Origin: Citrobacter sp. JGM124
Lineage (GTDB): Bacteria > Pseudomonadota > Gammaproteobacteria > Enterobacterales > Enterobacteriaceae
Assembly (NCBI RefSeq): GCF_018257795.1
Contig: NZ_JAERJD010000004.1
Location: 186,001 to 250,000, forward strand
Direction of reading: 5' to 3'
Length of the DNA stretch: 64,000 bases
Shown: positions 27,558-35,871 of the stretch, piece by piece
Layout of the letters: every line of letters starts with the position of its first letter
Numbering within the stretch: position 1 is the stretch's first letter
Program-made: the position numbers and the translations under genes
Notes under the pieces: generated by a model
Seen by the model: only the letters and a program-made list of their open reading frames with translations
What the model was told of the DNA's origin: nothing
Database searches by the model: none

Positions 27558-28226
27558 TTATTCGCGACGAATACGACGGGCCAGGCCTGTGCCTGCGGTT
27601 TGTAGCAGCTGAACGATAATGATCAGCACCAGTGCTGTGGACAGGGTAGCGAAGACATCAAACCGTTGATAACCATAGGTAATAGCCAGGTCTCCAATCC
27701 CTCCTGCTCCGACGGTACCTGCCATGGCTGTTGCCCCTAACAGGCCAATAGTGGCGGTGGTCAGTGCCAGAATCAGTGACGAAGCGGCCTCTGGCAGCAT
27801 AAAGTGCCAGATAGTTTGAAATGTTGTGGCGCCCATGGCATTCGCTGACTCCAGAATGCCATCATCAATTTCAAGCAAGGAACTTTCGACCAGTCGGGCA
27901 ATGTAGGGGGCAATAAAGACCACAAGAGGCACAATCGCCCCTGGGGTCCCGATGGTGGTATTAACCAGCCAGCGGGTTATGGGCAGAATCGTGATCAGTA
28001 AAATAATAAAGGGTAGCGAACGCAGGATATTCACTATCGGGTTCAGTATTTGGTGAAGCACTGGGTTGGGTAAAATTCCGCCAGGGCGGCAGGTGACCAG
28101 TATGATACCTAACGGAATGCCAAGAAGTGAGCCAAACCCCAGTGAAATACTGACCATGACTAATGTGTCATAGAGTGCCAGGAGAAATTGATCACCCGTG
28201 ACGGCGGAATTAAAATATTCAAACAT
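27558..28226 (-). CDS. metI: Methionine-type ABC transporter permease MetI
   Basis: A 222-residue integral membrane permease of the MetI family, with about five hydrophobic segments and the coupling-helix EAA region (ESANAMGATTFQTIWHFMLPEA). It forms the dimeric channel for uptake of methionine or a related sulfur compound. Its ATG lies within the last codons of metN (8-bp overlap), and luxS follows after 15 bp. This permease belongs to an accessory transporter; the usual enterobacterial metNIQ locus would be elsewhere. Confidence 0.9.
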   Translation of the reverse strand: MFEYFNSAVTGDQFLLALYDTLVMVSISLGFGSLLGIPLGIILVTCRPGGILPNPVLHQILNPIVNILRSLPFIILLITILPITRWLVNTTIGTPGAIVPLVVFIAPYIARLVESSLLEIDDGILESANAMGATTFQTIWHFMLPEAASSLILALTTATIGLLGATAMAGTVGAGGIGDLAITYGYQRFDVFATLSTALVLIIIVQLLQTAGTGLARRIRRE

Positions 28227-29244
28227 CGCTGATTTTCACCCCTGCGGTATGAAGGTAGTGAATGGCAGAATCGATATGTGCCGTTTCACCTCTTAACTGC
28301 ACAATCATAAAACCGAGAATAGTGTTCTGGACTTCGGACATATTGGCAAACAGGATATTGACCTGTACCGGATATTCGCGGATCAGTTGGTTGACAATAG
28401 GCTGTTGCGCTGTCTGGCCCACAAACTCCAGTCGCAATGCTCTGCTATCTTTCTGTTGTTTAATACGTGCCACTGTCTGTTCTGGCAGGCGGTCGTGAAT
28501 CACTGACTGCACAAAACTGGCCGTGACCGTATTCTGTGGTTGGCCAAATAATGCCAGTACATTACCTTGTTCCACCATGTGCCCATCTGCCATGACAGCG
28601 ACGTTATGGCATATTTTCTGTACTACTGACATTTCGTGAGTAATCAATACGATGGTGATGCCGTAGCGTTGGTTGATCTCCTGGAGTAATAACAAAATTT
28701 GCACTGTGGTATGCGGGTCGAGTGCTGAGGTGGCTTCATCACATAATAGGATAGAAGGGTTACCAGCTAATGCTCGTGCAATGCCGACCCGTTGTTTTTG
28801 GCCACCAGAGAGTTCATCCGGGTAGCTTTGGGCTTTATCACCGAGATTGACGAACTCTAGCAGCTCCATCACCCGTTCATGAATAAAGGCCTTATCCCGC
28901 CCCTGTAGAATTAACGGAATCGCGACATTGTGGAATACAGTGCGTGAATTCAAAAGATTGAAATGCTGAAAGATCATACCAATATCTTTCTTCACGTCGT
29001 TGAGCTGTTTTTTATTTATACCCTGTAGCGAAACACCATTAATTAATACGGTACCGTGACTGGGCGATTCCAGGTGATTAATTAAACGAAGCAGGGTGCT
29101 TTTTCCTGCTCCGCTGGCACCAATAATGCCAAAAATGTCACCTTTATTAATGTCCAGGTTAATATTATCTAATGCCAGGAAGTTTTCTCCCTTACGGGAA
29201 AATGTTTTGCTGACATTCTGAAAGCTAATTATCGGGTTATTCAT
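28219..29244 (-). CDS. metN: Methionine-type ABC transporter ATPase MetN
   Basis: A 341-residue ATPase. Walker A is GASGAGKST (about residues 42-50), the signature is LSGGQKQR, and Walker B is ILLCDEATSALD. The C-terminal extension of about 90 residues has the NIL-domain character of MetN (PIVNQLIREYPVQVNILFANMSEVQNTILGFMIVQL), which binds methionine and inhibits transport in E. coli. Its presence suggests that the cytosolic substrate or product is methionine-like. The start ATG overlaps the metQ TGA stop by 4 bp (ATGA). Confidence 0.92.
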   Translation of the reverse strand: MNNPIISFQNVSKTFSRKGENFLALDNINLDINKGDIFGIIGASGAGKSTLLRLINHLESPSHGTVLINGVSLQGINKKQLNDVKKDIGMIFQHFNLLNSRTVFHNVAIPLILQGRDKAFIHERVMELLEFVNLGDKAQSYPDELSGGQKQRVGIARALAGNPSILLCDEATSALDPHTTVQILLLLQEINQRYGITIVLITHEMSVVQKICHNVAVMADGHMVEQGNVLALFGQPQNTVTASFVQSVIHDRLPEQTVARIKQQKDSRALRLEFVGQTAQQPIVNQLIREYPVQVNILFANMSEVQNTILGFMIVQLRGETAHIDSAIHYLHTAGVKISDV

Positions 29245-30053
29245 TTAAAATAATCAGGTAGCATATATCCGGCATATTGCGGATTGGTACGGATATAATT
29301 TTTAAATTCGTCTGAGTGATAACCATCAATGATTGCTTTCGCAAATGCAGCATCCTTATTTTTACCTGCAATAGTGACGACATTAACAAATTTGCTGGTT
29401 GGTTTTTCGAGCTCCAGCGCAGAGTTCAATTTCATCCCACTCGACACAGCAAAGTTACCTTGAATCAGGCCAAAATCAACATCCGGCAGGGAGCGAACTT
29501 GTTGGGCGTTATCCATCTCTTTGAGGACGATTTTATATGGATTCTCACTGACAAATCGCTGCGAGAAAGTTGCTGGATCGCTATCAGGTCGAATTTTTAT
29601 CCAGCCAATATCTTGCAAAACTAGTGCGGCACGATAGGCATTAGAAGCTTGATTTGGAATAGAAACTACGGTTCCAGGCTTGGGTGTTTCAAGCGCTTTT
29701 ATCTTTTCAGAGTAAAGCCCCATTGGGGGTGTCGGGACTTGTACAATACCAATGTTATCGATTCCCAGGCGATCATTGACGGATTCCATATAAACCGGGT
29801 GTTGCATGATGTTGGCATCGATATTTCCCCGGCTAACGGCATCGTTGACCTGAACACCATCACTAAAATCTTTATATTCCACGGTATAGCCATGCTTATT
29901 TAAATAGGGCTCAATACCTTTTTGAAATTGCTCTTTATAAGGACCAGGGTTAAACCCGATGCGAATTTTCTTGTCATCAGCATGGGCTGCGGAAAAAACA
30001 GTAGTGGAAGATAATAATGTTACAACTAATCCACAGAGAAGTGATTTACGCAT
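29241..30053 (-). CDS. metQ: MetQ/NlpA-family substrate-binding protein, non-lipoprotein form
   Basis: A 270-residue periplasmic binding protein of the NlpA/MetQ family. IRIGFNPGPYKEQFQKGIEPYL and the ANIMQHPVYMESVNDRLG segment (family HPxY motif) are clear. The signal peptide MRKSLLCGLVVTLLSSTTVFSAAHA ends in an AHA-type signal peptidase I site and has no lipobox Cys at the cleavage site, whereas E. coli MetQ is a lipoprotein. It should therefore be a soluble periplasmic protein. It is first in the operon, followed by metN, metI, luxS and the dehydrogenase. The ligand may be methionine or another sulfur compound; not determined. Confidence 0.85.
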   Translation of the reverse strand: MRKSLLCGLVVTLLSSTTVFSAAHADDKKIRIGFNPGPYKEQFQKGIEPYLNKHGYTVEYKDFSDGVQVNDAVSRGNIDANIMQHPVYMESVNDRLGIDNIGIVQVPTPPMGLYSEKIKALETPKPGTVVSIPNQASNAYRAALVLQDIGWIKIRPDSDPATFSQRFVSENPYKIVLKEMDNAQQVRSLPDVDFGLIQGNFAVSSGMKLNSALELEKPTSKFVNVVTIAGKNKDAAFAKAIIDGYHSDEFKNYIRTNPQYAGYMLPDYFK

Positions 30054-30232
30054 GTTTTTAATATTCCTGGTAAGCTGCTCATAATAAATCGATTAAATCA
30101 CAGTTTTCAGGGGAGGGAAAAGTTAAACTAAACCGCTGGCTATGTTTTTTTGTGCTAACTATTTCTGTTTTTTGTTATTGCATTTTTGATAAATAGATAG
30201 TTAATTTTGTGTATTGGATTGCACATTATTCA

Positions 30233-30248
30233 ATATCCCCGGGGATAT
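30233..30248. promoter_or_regulatory. 16-bp perfect palindrome between metQ and the aminotransferase
   Basis: ATATCCCCGGGGATAT lies in the 242-bp divergent region, 47 bp before the aminotransferase ATG and 179 bp before the metQ start. It is a GC-rich core in otherwise AT-rich DNA and is well placed as a shared operator. It is not a MetJ met-box (AGACGTCT type); the binding protein is unknown. Confidence 0.55.
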
Positions 30249-30295
30249 AAGGTGTGCGATAGTCGCCAAAATATTTAAAATTGCCAGAGAAGAAT

Positions 30296-31474
30296 ATGCC
30301 GGTATTTTCAGCCTCGCCGTTGGTGGCACAATTAGAAGAAAATTTATTCAGTGCGCTAGAAAACATGCTGGCACGGGTTGATACCACTCATCTGCCACTC
30401 ATTGATCTCTCCTCCGGGAGTCCACGTCAACCCACTGCCACAGCCCTGGTCAGCACCTTACAGATCGCCGCGGCGCGGCCAGAAAATCACGATTACCCTT
30501 CTTTCTGGGGAAAGCCTGCTGTTCGCCAGGCCATAGCCGATTTTTATCAGCGACAGTATGGTGTGCTGCTTGACCCTGAAAGCGAAATCGCCATTTTTCA
30601 GGGAGCACATATTGGTGTCACAGGGCTGCCACGCGCATTACTCAGCCCAGGACAATATTTGATCTCCACCGACCCCTGTTACCCTTTGTATCGTTCTGCT
30701 GCGGCTCAGGCTCAGGCACAATTTTATGGTATTCCCTTAGAGGCAGGGCGACAATTTCAACCCGACTTTAGCCAGGTCCCCGAGAATGTGGCCCGACAGG
30801 GGGGGCTGCTGATGTTGAACTACCCCCATAATCCGACGGGGGCAGTAGCCTCACCTGCACTGTTTGAGCAGGCCCTGGATTTTGCACAGCGCTGGCAGAT
30901 GCCTCTGGTGCACGATTTTGCCTATGCGGCGATTGGCTGTGATACTGAAGATATTCCACCAAGCCTGCTGGCACAACCGAGAGCCAAAGAGTGGGGCGTT
31001 GAGATCTATACCCTTTCAAAAACTTTCCTGATGGCGGGCTGGCGTTTTGGTTTTGCTGTGGGAAATGCTTCTATTATTAATGCCTTTAAAAAGCTGCATA
31101 CCCACAGCTACAGCACGGTATTTGGTGCTGTGCAAGATGCAGCTGTCCATGCTTTAAACTTGCCAGATACCGAGATTCGTGACTTTACAGCTGTTTACCA
31201 TCGTCGTCGTATCTGGGTGCTGGAGATGCTACAACGCATGCACTGGCGGGCTGACTCCCGGCAAGGTACTTTCTTCCTTTGGCTCCCCACACCACCGGGT
31301 TATACCTCCCGGCAATTGACAGAACGCTTGCTGTTGGATGCCCATGTTTTGGTTGCCCCGGGGCAAGGTTTTGGTGCCTGTGGGGAGCACTTTATTCGCC
31401 TGAGTTTGACGGCGGATGATGAAGCGCTTTCCACAGGGTTAGCGCGTATTGCTGCATTAAAACTGTTTGGCTGA
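30296..31474 (+). CDS. PLP-dependent class I/II aminotransferase
   Basis: A 392-residue fold-type I aminotransferase. The PLP lysine lies in LSKTFLMAGWRFGFAVG, and the YPHNPTG cofactor motif and the C-terminal FIRLSL segment (substrate-carboxylate Arg) are present. It is related to the large group that includes LL-diaminopimelate and methionine aminotransferases. The ATG at 30296 is chosen; a TTG five codons upstream is the alternative. It is transcribed divergently from the metQ-metN-metI-luxS-dehydrogenase operon. In E. coli the dehydrogenase HcxA (YbdH) is next to the methionine aminotransferase YbdL, which supports a shared sulfur amino-acid role, but the substrate is inferred. Confidence 0.82.
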   Translation: MPVFSASPLVAQLEENLFSALENMLARVDTTHLPLIDLSSGSPRQPTATALVSTLQIAAARPENHDYPSFWGKPAVRQAIADFYQRQYGVLLDPESEIAIFQGAHIGVTGLPRALLSPGQYLISTDPCYPLYRSAAAQAQAQFYGIPLEAGRQFQPDFSQVPENVARQGGLLMLNYPHNPTGAVASPALFEQALDFAQRWQMPLVHDFAYAAIGCDTEDIPPSLLAQPRAKEWGVEIYTLSKTFLMAGWRFGFAVGNASIINAFKKLHTHSYSTVFGAVQDAAVHALNLPDTEIRDFTAVYHRRRIWVLEMLQRMHWRADSRQGTFFLWLPTPPGYTSRQLTERLLLDAHVLVAPGQGFGACGEHFIRLSLTADDEALSTGLARIAALKLFG

Positions 31475-31494
31475 CTTGAGGTGATGGAGCATGC

Positions 31495-31515
31495 CACAGG
31501 GTTACATCACCTGTG
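31495..31515 (+). terminator. Possible terminator between aminotransferase and kdoO
   Basis: CACAGG and CCTGTG pair around 9 bases and are followed by CTTATTTT, 20 bases after the aminotransferase stop. A competing wider pairing AGGTGATG/CATCACCT exists. Convergent gene ends make a terminator likely here. Confidence 0.5.
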
Positions 31516-31521
31516 CTTATT

Positions 31522-32415
31522 TTAAATTAATGATTTACTGGTCATCGACTCCAGGACTTTGAGTGGTGACTGTTGTGGGTCATGCATATCATTCACCGGT
31601 AATAAGAAGGTTTGTTCCAGCATAAATTGTCCCCCCATTGCTGCGTGTGGGGTCTGATCAGAAAAACAGATCCAGCTACTGCCCGGTGGGAATTCAATCG
31701 CGACTTGTGGGCCATTTTTCTGATAATCCATATCCGATTTCATCGCATCATGCATTTGCAGCATCAGATGATCATAGTGGCTACGGTAACTTTTGGTGAT
31801 CCCGACGGTATTTTGCAGCCAGCTACTGATGGGGGAATAACGCTTCAGACGGGGTAAAAAACGTTCTGCCAGGGTTGGAAATGGTTCACCCACACGCCAG
31901 GAACGGTTTTCCCCATGGGGGTTAATATTGGTAAAAATACGCAAAATACGTTCGCCATAATTAGGGCGTGAAGGAAATGAATCAACATGTAAACGGCTAT
32001 CATCTTTACGCCATGAGGTATTCTGAGTCCAGCGTGCTACAGGGTGCAGACGCAGACTATTGGTTGGCGTATGTAATACAGGCTGGTACTCAGGCAGGAT
32101 AGCGGAAATCAGCTGCAGGCAGGAGTGATAGTGGCGTTGCAATAACGCACGAACAGCGGGTTCCTGAGCGTCATCAGCCACACCGTTCAGCTTATCTTGT
32201 AATGGCTGATAACTGATGTTCTTCCGTTTAGGGTCAACCCAAACAGGATCAAGCAAGTGTTTTTCTTGTTCACTGAGAGAGAATGCCAGATGGGGTAAGA
32301 AGATAACCTTACCTTGCTCCAGATCCCCCACGACAGATGCTTGTTCATTTGAGTCCCATTCTGACAAATCGAGTGAGGTTACTGCGTTGTGAAAAGAGGT
32401 CATGCTCTCTGACAT
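31522..32415 (-). CDS. kdoO: Kdo 3-hydroxylase (KdoO), Fe(II)/2-oxoglutarate dioxygenase
   Basis: A 297-residue protein of the Kdo hydroxylase family. KdoO uses Fe(II), 2-oxoglutarate and O2 to hydroxylate the outer Kdo sugar of lipopolysaccharide inner core to Ko, as described in Yersinia and Burkholderia. The visible metal-site candidate is DDSRLHVDSFPSRPNYGERILRIFTNINP (His-x-Asp) together with a downstream SDQTPHAAMGGQFML His. No signal peptide is seen, in keeping with action at the cytoplasmic face of the inner membrane. The ATG at 32415 has AAGGA 7 bases upstream. It is convergent with the aminotransferase and appears unrelated to it. Confidence 0.8.
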   Translation of the reverse strand: MSESMTSFHNAVTSLDLSEWDSNEQASVVGDLEQGKVIFLPHLAFSLSEQEKHLLDPVWVDPKRKNISYQPLQDKLNGVADDAQEPAVRALLQRHYHSCLQLISAILPEYQPVLHTPTNSLRLHPVARWTQNTSWRKDDSRLHVDSFPSRPNYGERILRIFTNINPHGENRSWRVGEPFPTLAERFLPRLKRYSPISSWLQNTVGITKSYRSHYDHLMLQMHDAMKSDMDYQKNGPQVAIEFPPGSSWICFSDQTPHAAMGGQFMLEQTFLLPVNDMHDPQQSPLKVLESMTSKSLI

Positions 32416-33374
32416 AGTAGAATCCTTGCGAACAACCGTGTATTGATGACGTAAACAGGGGCTGCAAAACGTGACAACACTGGCGTAAATACCAGTGACA
32501 GAACCCAGTGAGTCGAAAGGACCCCTTGAGTGGTTATCTCCCTACAACCCGAATCTTTTTGAGTATAGTAATGAAGAGAAGCGAAAATCAAACAAAGCTG
32601 GGCAGGGGGCTAAACATGATAAAGAGGTTTAGTTCCCTGGAAGTGTGATGTGGCACAGGCGCACTGTGCTACAGGCAGGCGTGTGTTCTTATCATCAAGG
32701 GTATTTCGATGCACTTTTAGATTTTAAGGTTCGTCTTAATAGAAAACCAAAAACATCATGCTAGAATCTTTTCCAAGTTAAGAAGTAAGGCAATTGGTCA
32801 TTCTGCTTTAAGGTATTATTTGATGGCGGAATGATTTTCGGGAAGTATTATATACGTTGTAGCCATATAAGCCCAGCGCCCTTTAAGGGGGTTGGTTTGT
32901 GGGTGTGTATTCGCCTGGGCGATACACGGGGTTGGCATTTAATGGAAACATTCATTCTCATTATTATGTCGGCCCAAACCCAGGAAGGTAAATATTATTA
33001 ATTATTATGATTCCCACTCGGTAGTATATTTATACTGGTAGTTTACTGTTTGTTTTTAATAAATTTCCTTTCACGTGCTGTTTTATTTTTTTATTCTGGA
33101 TTCTGTTTTTTTATGTGAATTTAAATATAGACTTTTTGTGATGATTATCTGTTATTGTAAAATTTATGTATAGATGTATTGAGTTATATATAAATATATA
33201 ACGTAAGCCTTTTTAATCTGGACATTATTTAATGTGAGTTTTTGTTTGCACGGTAAATATCTACTATGCAGTCATAAGCTTATATTTTATGTAAGTAATA
33301 TGTTGGGCGAAGCTAATTATATGGTGTTGCTTAACTTTTTTGTTATCTTTTTATTTTTCTAGAGGATTTTATTT
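32416..33374. other. Long AT-rich regulatory region before the second fimbrial operon
   Basis: About 960 bp without a credible gene. The kdoO-proximal part is moderately GC-rich; from about 32,940 it is very AT-rich. A bulged hairpin based on GTGTAT-CGCC/GGCG-ATACAC lies at 32905-32927, flanked by direct copies of GGGGTTGG. A stretch resembling a degenerate Fur half-site (CATTCTCATTATTATG) lies at about 32,952-32,967. A perfect 20-bp palindrome lies at 33183-33202. The composition suits H-NS silencing, which is an inference. No recombinase gene or long inverted repeats were found. Confidence 0.5.
33183..33202. promoter_or_regulatory. 20-bp perfect AT palindrome upstream of the pilin gene
   Basis: Arms GTTATATAT and ATATATAAC flank an AA centre, 172 bp before the pilin start codon. 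It may be a regulator site or simply AT-rich cruciform-prone DNA in the promoter region. Confidence 0.35.
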
Positions 33375-33893
33375 ATGTCTTTCAAAAAAATCGCATTAAC
33401 TACCGCATTATTCGCAAGCCTGTCTGGTGCAAGCATCAATGCCATGGCAGATGCATCACAGGAAATTACCCTGCAGGGGATCATCACCAGCACGACTTGT
33501 GATGTGACCGTGAACGGCGGTAAATCTGTCCTGAACGTGGGTGCATATAAATCTGCTGATTTTGCTGCCAATACAAAATTAGGTTCAGTTGCGATGCCAG
33601 TAGCCTTAACAAACTGTTCAGCGGATGAAGAAGGTCGCATCGTGGTTCAGGGCTTAACATCCCTGAAAAACAACGATAAGAATATTTTCGTTGAGGACGA
33701 TGCAAACACCGTGGGCTTTATGATTGAAGACGAAGCAAATGAGCTGATCACTAACGGCCAGGAAATTGCAGTTGATGCGAAAGTTGGGGAAACCACTGAG
33801 TATAACTTCAATGTAGGCATGGCATCAACGACAGCGACACCAGAGCCAGGTATATATAGCGCGCCAATTTTAGTGGCTTATGTCGTTGAATAA
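33375..33893 (+). CDS. Fimbrial pilin, probable major subunit of the second operon
   Basis: A 172-residue chaperone-usher pilin with a signal peptide (MSFKKIALTTALFASLSGASINAMA) and a mature start DASQEITLQGIITSTTCDV. The Cys pair lies in TTCDV and LTNCSADE, and the C-terminal strand ends ILVAYVVE. AGAGG lies 9 bases before the ATG. As the first gene after a long regulatory region and before the first chaperone, it is the likely major rod subunit. It is quite different from FimA of the first operon, so the two operons make distinct fimbriae. Homologue-specific naming is not possible from sequence memory. Confidence 0.8.
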   Translation: MSFKKIALTTALFASLSGASINAMADASQEITLQGIITSTTCDVTVNGGKSVLNVGAYKSADFAANTKLGSVAMPVALTNCSADEEGRIVVQGLTSLKNNDKNIFVEDDANTVGFMIEDEANELITNGQEIAVDAKVGETTEYNFNVGMASTTATPEPGIYSAPILVAYVVE

Positions 33894-33962
33894 TTGATCG
33901 AAATTATCGGGTGTGCAGGGCTTTCCCTGCATATCTGGTGGTGTAATAAAAGAGAGGTATTC

Positions 33963-34691
33963 ATGGGCAAAAGTCGTTTATTGCCAGTGGCGTTATTGTC
34001 ATTGTGCTTGGTGTGCGCAAATGCGGTCGCGGGGATTTCACTCGACAGTACCCGCATTGTATTTTCCTCGGCGGATACGGCGTCAGGCCAGGCGGTGGGT
34101 ATTAGCAGCAGTGCCCAGTCTTCCACACCTTATTTAGTAAAAGCCCAAGTATTAAAAGATGTGAAAGGCCAGCAAACTGTGACCCCGTTTTCAGTCACCC
34201 CAGCATTGTTTCGGTTAGAGCCGGGGGCGACAAACCAGGTGCGCATAATGAAAACTGGCAGCCAGGCGCTGGCAAACGATAAAGAGTCCCTCTTTTATTT
34301 ACGTGTGATGGCTGTGCCGGCGGGCAAAGGGCATGAGCCAGCGGCTAAAACGGAATTGGGTGGGGCCATCACCGTGTCCACCGGGAGCATCGTCAAGTTG
34401 TTCTACCGGCCTGCAGGGTTATCCATGACCCAGCAGCAAGGCATGGCAGCGCTGCAATTTTCCCGTCAGGGGCAATCTTTACGGGTAACCAATCCAAGCC
34501 CTTACTACGTGACGTTAACGTCACTGACTGTTGGCGGAAAAGCGGTCAATCTGAGTGCACGCCAGCAGAACACCATGATCGCACCATTCGGGCAAATGAC
34601 CTACACGGGTGCGAATACGGCGGGCAAGGTGACGTGGCAAGCAATTAATGATTTTGGTGGTACGGAGAAATTTAATGGAACAGTTCAATAA
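33963..34691 (+). CDS. Periplasmic pilus chaperone 1 of the second fimbrial operon
   Basis: A 242-residue PapD-family chaperone with a signal peptide ending NAVA. Conserved features: ISLDSTRIVFSS (Arg at the subunit-binding cleft), VTPALFRLEPG, DKESLFYLRVMAVP and GSIVKLFYRPAGL (Lys), then PSPYYVTL. It is one of three chaperones in this operon, and pairwise similarity among them is only at family level. The ATG at 33963 follows AGAGAGG. It lies 69 bp after the pilin stop and overlaps the next pilin-like gene by 17 bp, so it is probably dedicated to the rod or to the adjacent subunit. Confidence 0.9.
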   Translation: MGKSRLLPVALLSLCLVCANAVAGISLDSTRIVFSSADTASGQAVGISSSAQSSTPYLVKAQVLKDVKGQQTVTPFSVTPALFRLEPGATNQVRIMKTGSQALANDKESLFYLRVMAVPAGKGHEPAAKTELGGAITVSTGSIVKLFYRPAGLSMTQQQGMAALQFSRQGQSLRVTNPSPYYVTLTSLTVGGKAVNLSARQQNTMIAPFGQMTYTGANTAGKVTWQAINDFGGTEKFNGTVQ

Positions 34692-35259
34692 AAAGAAAGG
34701 TGCTGCGGCACTGATGGCATTAGGCGCACTGCTGGTTAGCCTGAACGCCGGGGCGGCGACCTCAGCAAGTACTGAGTTTAGTGCCACGATAGCATTTGAA
34801 GGGGCATGTGATATTTCGGCGCCGGCTACTGTTATTTTCAATAATGGGGATGCGGTATTACCAAGCCAGATTGAAGATGGCAACGCTGCAGCTAAAAAAA
34901 CGTTTGATATCACGCTGGCGAACTGCAAAGGCGTGGGTGTGACCCCCAAAATTACCGTGGTAGGCGAGTCCAACACTGATGCTGGTACGGCCCTGTTCCT
35001 GGATGCGGCAACGTCAACATCGACGGGCTACGGTGTATTACTGGCCACTGATGGCAATGCAAACTTTGAGGCGAATACCAACCTGGCAGCCACAAAAACG
35101 ATTGCTGCCAGCGATGACTGGGACACAGACACCAGCTTAACGACCCTGAATGGCACGATCCCAATGGCTGCAACATTAAGTTGTGGTGATTGCGAAACCG
35201 ATGGCCGTTTAGGGGGGGACCTTGTGGCTAATGTGACCTTTGAATTCAAGTATGACTAA
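34675..35259 (+). CDS. Pilin-like minor subunit with extra CGDC motif (paralogue A)
   Basis: A 194-residue secreted pilin-like protein. The signal peptide begins MEQFNKKKGAAALMALGALL, and the mature region shows EGACDISAPATVIFNNG, the FDITLANCKG Cys, GYGVLLATDGN, and a second Cys pair in LSCGDCETDGR. The C-terminus is NVTFEFKYD. It overlaps the chaperone gene by 17 bp and has GGAG 7 bases before the ATG at 34675. It is clearly paralogous to the gene at 35872-36444, which shares CDISAPA, GYG(V/I)LL-TDGN and CGDC. The additional CGDC pair may form a second disulfide near the C-terminus. Minor subunit or adaptor role is inferred. Confidence 0.8.
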   Translation: MEQFNKKKGAAALMALGALLVSLNAGAATSASTEFSATIAFEGACDISAPATVIFNNGDAVLPSQIEDGNAAAKKTFDITLANCKGVGVTPKITVVGESNTDAGTALFLDAATSTSTGYGVLLATDGNANFEANTNLAATKTIAASDDWDTDTSLTTLNGTIPMAATLSCGDCETDGRLGGDLVANVTFEFKYD

Positions 35260-35274
35260 TTAACGGGGCTTGCG

Positions 35275-35853
35275 ATGGCTTTACTGACTAAGGTAACACC
35301 ACGTCTGACGCTTGTCGCTTGCTTGCTGGCGGTAAGCGCATCGGCCTGGGCAGCTGTATCGTCCCTGACGGCGGTTATTGCCAATAAAGGCCTGGGGTGC
35401 GATGTGCAGGTCACAGAACACACCCTGCAATTTAAACCGCTGGCGGTCAGTCAGTTGACTGGCGCGGTGCAAACTTACCAGGTGAAGCCCTTACAACTGC
35501 AGTTGCAGTGTGAGGATGAGCATGAAGCCATCCGCCCGACATTGACGATTGAGGGGGAAACACCTTATGCCGACGATGTTGAGCAAACAGTTTTTTTGAG
35601 TGGGTCCCCTAATGGGGTGGGGTTTATGTTACGCCAGTCACCGGATGATAGCCCGATTGCGTTAGCTGATTTTTACCAGCCAGCGCTGGCTCTGGGACAC
35701 GGCGGGCAGGGGAATACCCTGGCGGTACTGGATGATGACAACCATTATCACAGTGATACCACATTATGGGTGGGGTTAGTGGGGCCTTTTCAGCCGGTGG
35801 TGATTCCCGGTCATTTTCATGCTTCGTTGACACTCAATGTGGCATTTGAGTAA
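35275..35853 (+). CDS. Fimbrial minor subunit / adaptor-like protein
   Basis: A 192-residue secreted protein with a signal peptide ending ASAWA and mature start AVSSLTAVIANKGLGCDVQ. The pilin-like Cys pair is GLGCDV and LQLQCEDE. A His/Asp-rich loop (LDDDNHYHSDTT) precedes the C-terminal strand SLTLNVAFE. It lies between the two CGDC pilin paralogues, 15 bp after the first and 18 bp before the second. It resembles a fimbrial tip or adaptor subunit, but the family cannot be named from the sequence alone. Start chosen at the first ATG, with GGGG at good spacing. Confidence 0.65.
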   Translation: MALLTKVTPRLTLVACLLAVSASAWAAVSSLTAVIANKGLGCDVQVTEHTLQFKPLAVSQLTGAVQTYQVKPLQLQLQCEDEHEAIRPTLTIEGETPYADDVEQTVFLSGSPNGVGFMLRQSPDDSPIALADFYQPALALGHGGQGNTLAVLDDDNHYHSDTTLWVGLVGPFQPVVIPGHFHASLTLNVAFE

Positions 35854-35871
35854 CAAGAAACAGGAGGAAGC

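Noticed and set aside
30054-30295. MetJ boxes in the metQ/aminotransferase region
   Set aside because: No AGACGTCT-like tandem repeats were found; the only strong element is the ATATCCCC/GGGGATAT palindrome.
32952-32967. Fur box before the second fimbrial operon
   Set aside because: The sequence CATTCTCATTATTATG matches only one half of the Fur consensus; too weak to annotate.
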